From contig CM057149.1 in NCBI GenBank assembly GCA_029964075.1, positions 35,608,900 to 35,672,899 on the forward strand: a DNA stretch of 64,000 bases, given 5' to 3'. The notes beneath the pieces are model-generated. The model did not search any database and had not been told where the DNA came from. It saw only the letters and a list, made by a program, of their open reading frames with translations. Source of the stretch: Patiria pectinifera (taxonomy: Eukaryota > Echinodermata > Asteroidea > Valvatida > Asterinidae). Made by a program: the position numbers and the translations under genes. Position 1 is the stretch's first letter. Each line of letters begins with the position of its first letter. Below are positions 63,481-64,000 of this stretch, piece after piece.

Positions 63481-63864
63481 CGCAACTTGGGTTCAGTTCG
63501 CAGGGGGGCACACATACAGGATTGCCTCAATTTTGGAGAGGAGCATGTTATTTCAAGAAGTTTTTCAACAATAAAACCTTCATTTTTGCCCTCCACGAAT
63601 GCTGAGTTGTGGAGGGGGGGGGGGGGATAAGGGGGGAAAGGTGGGCACGATAAGGAGGAAGGGTGGGCACAAGGGGGTTTTGGGGCACAGACCTAGAGCG
63701 GGGATGGGGGCCATATACCCCATGCCCCCTAGTTACGCCAGCCCTGGTGTGGTTCATCAGGGTTGTGTTTTCATGTCATCGAGAGAATAAGATGTTGCCT
63801 ATTGTCCTGGTACATGTAGATTGTTACCAGCAGCTGTTGTTGGCAATCTTCCTGTATTGAGTAA
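63481..63864. other. Copy-2-specific sequence with a G-rich block
   Basis: It contains AGTTGTGGAGGGGGGGGG and a CCCCTAGTTACGCCAGCCCTG end near 63727-63746. That resembles the right terminus of a hAT-type element (complement CAGGGCTGGCGTAACTAGGG). The left terminus was not found. No gene was seen. Confidence 0.45.
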
Positions 63865-64000
63865 CCTAGATCAAGTGCCTTGCCCAAGGACGTACAACAT
63901 GTAGCACACATGGGCAGCGCCTAGATTCGAACCCCTAACCCTCCCATGTCATTATTCAAGAACCCTAACCACTTATTCAAGTACCCACTCATCCAAACCA

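Larger units (their letters stand above)
58563..64000. repeat. Long direct duplicate of 46029-51345
   Basis: The two segments run in parallel for over 5 kb in the same order: exon, SINE, intron, exon, intron and SINE. They differ by scattered substitutions and several large indels (extra ~120 bp near 59845-59955, ~190 bp near 60697-60885 and ~640 bp near 63240-63880 here; ~825 bp extra at 48280-49105 there). The left edge coincides with the N gap and the right edge is the window end. Confidence 0.93.

Overview
This window is animal nuclear DNA. It has spliced genes with GT-AG introns of about 0.5 to 8 kb, few coding bases, tRNA-derived SINEs, many short inverted-repeat DNA transposons, ACATGTACATGTA-type runs and homopolymer G/C tracts. 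The mix fits a marine invertebrate deuterostome, most plausibly an echinoderm. That placement is an inference from genome texture, not from a marker gene. Two runs of exactly 500 N (11563-12062 and 58063-58562) are placeholder scaffold gaps.

Three protein-coding loci can be supported. (1) A plus-strand FAM133 family gene runs from an ATG at 5045 through seven phase-consistent exons to 11050. A candidate last exon lies at 13930-14010, beyond the first gap. (2) A single-exon minus-strand GT31 beta-1,3-galactosyltransferase-like gene lies at 17558-18742 and looks intact. (3) A long plus-strand gene of unrecognised family runs from about 27242 to 57818 and on past the window. Its ten recognised exons encode a helical, ARM-like N-terminal half, then one 2.1 kb exon encoding a disordered, tyrosine- and serine-rich region with an RVTF motif and a PPPKP motif. 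Its first and last exons are not seen.

Layout: 1-4942 is repeats (an inverted repeat around a tRNA-like unit, a hAT-type element with an 8-bp target duplication, a foldback element). 5045-14010 is FAM133 with transposons and a minisatellite in its introns. 14100-15815 holds palindromic, 14-bp and roughly 57-bp tandem repeats. 17558-18742 is the glycosyltransferase. 19040-22700 is a repeat block split by a rearranged, non-autonomous LTR retrotransposon. 23847-25800 is foldback and duplicated repeats. 27242-57818 is the third gene, whose introns hold TTAA-flanked elements, a 2-kb GGTAACGGAAGGAC element, a hAT element made of GAGTAC repeats, a TA-flanked palindromic element and SINEs. 58563-64000 repeats 46031-51345, including two exons of gene 3.

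The three genes have no evident joint function. The most important caution is the 58563-64000 copy. It starts at a 500-N gap, its exon differences are synonymous, and the splice phases do not fit, so a retained second haplotype is more likely than a real exon duplication. I found no clear new biological system. The interest lies in the unrecognised gene and in several transposable elements with exact ends.
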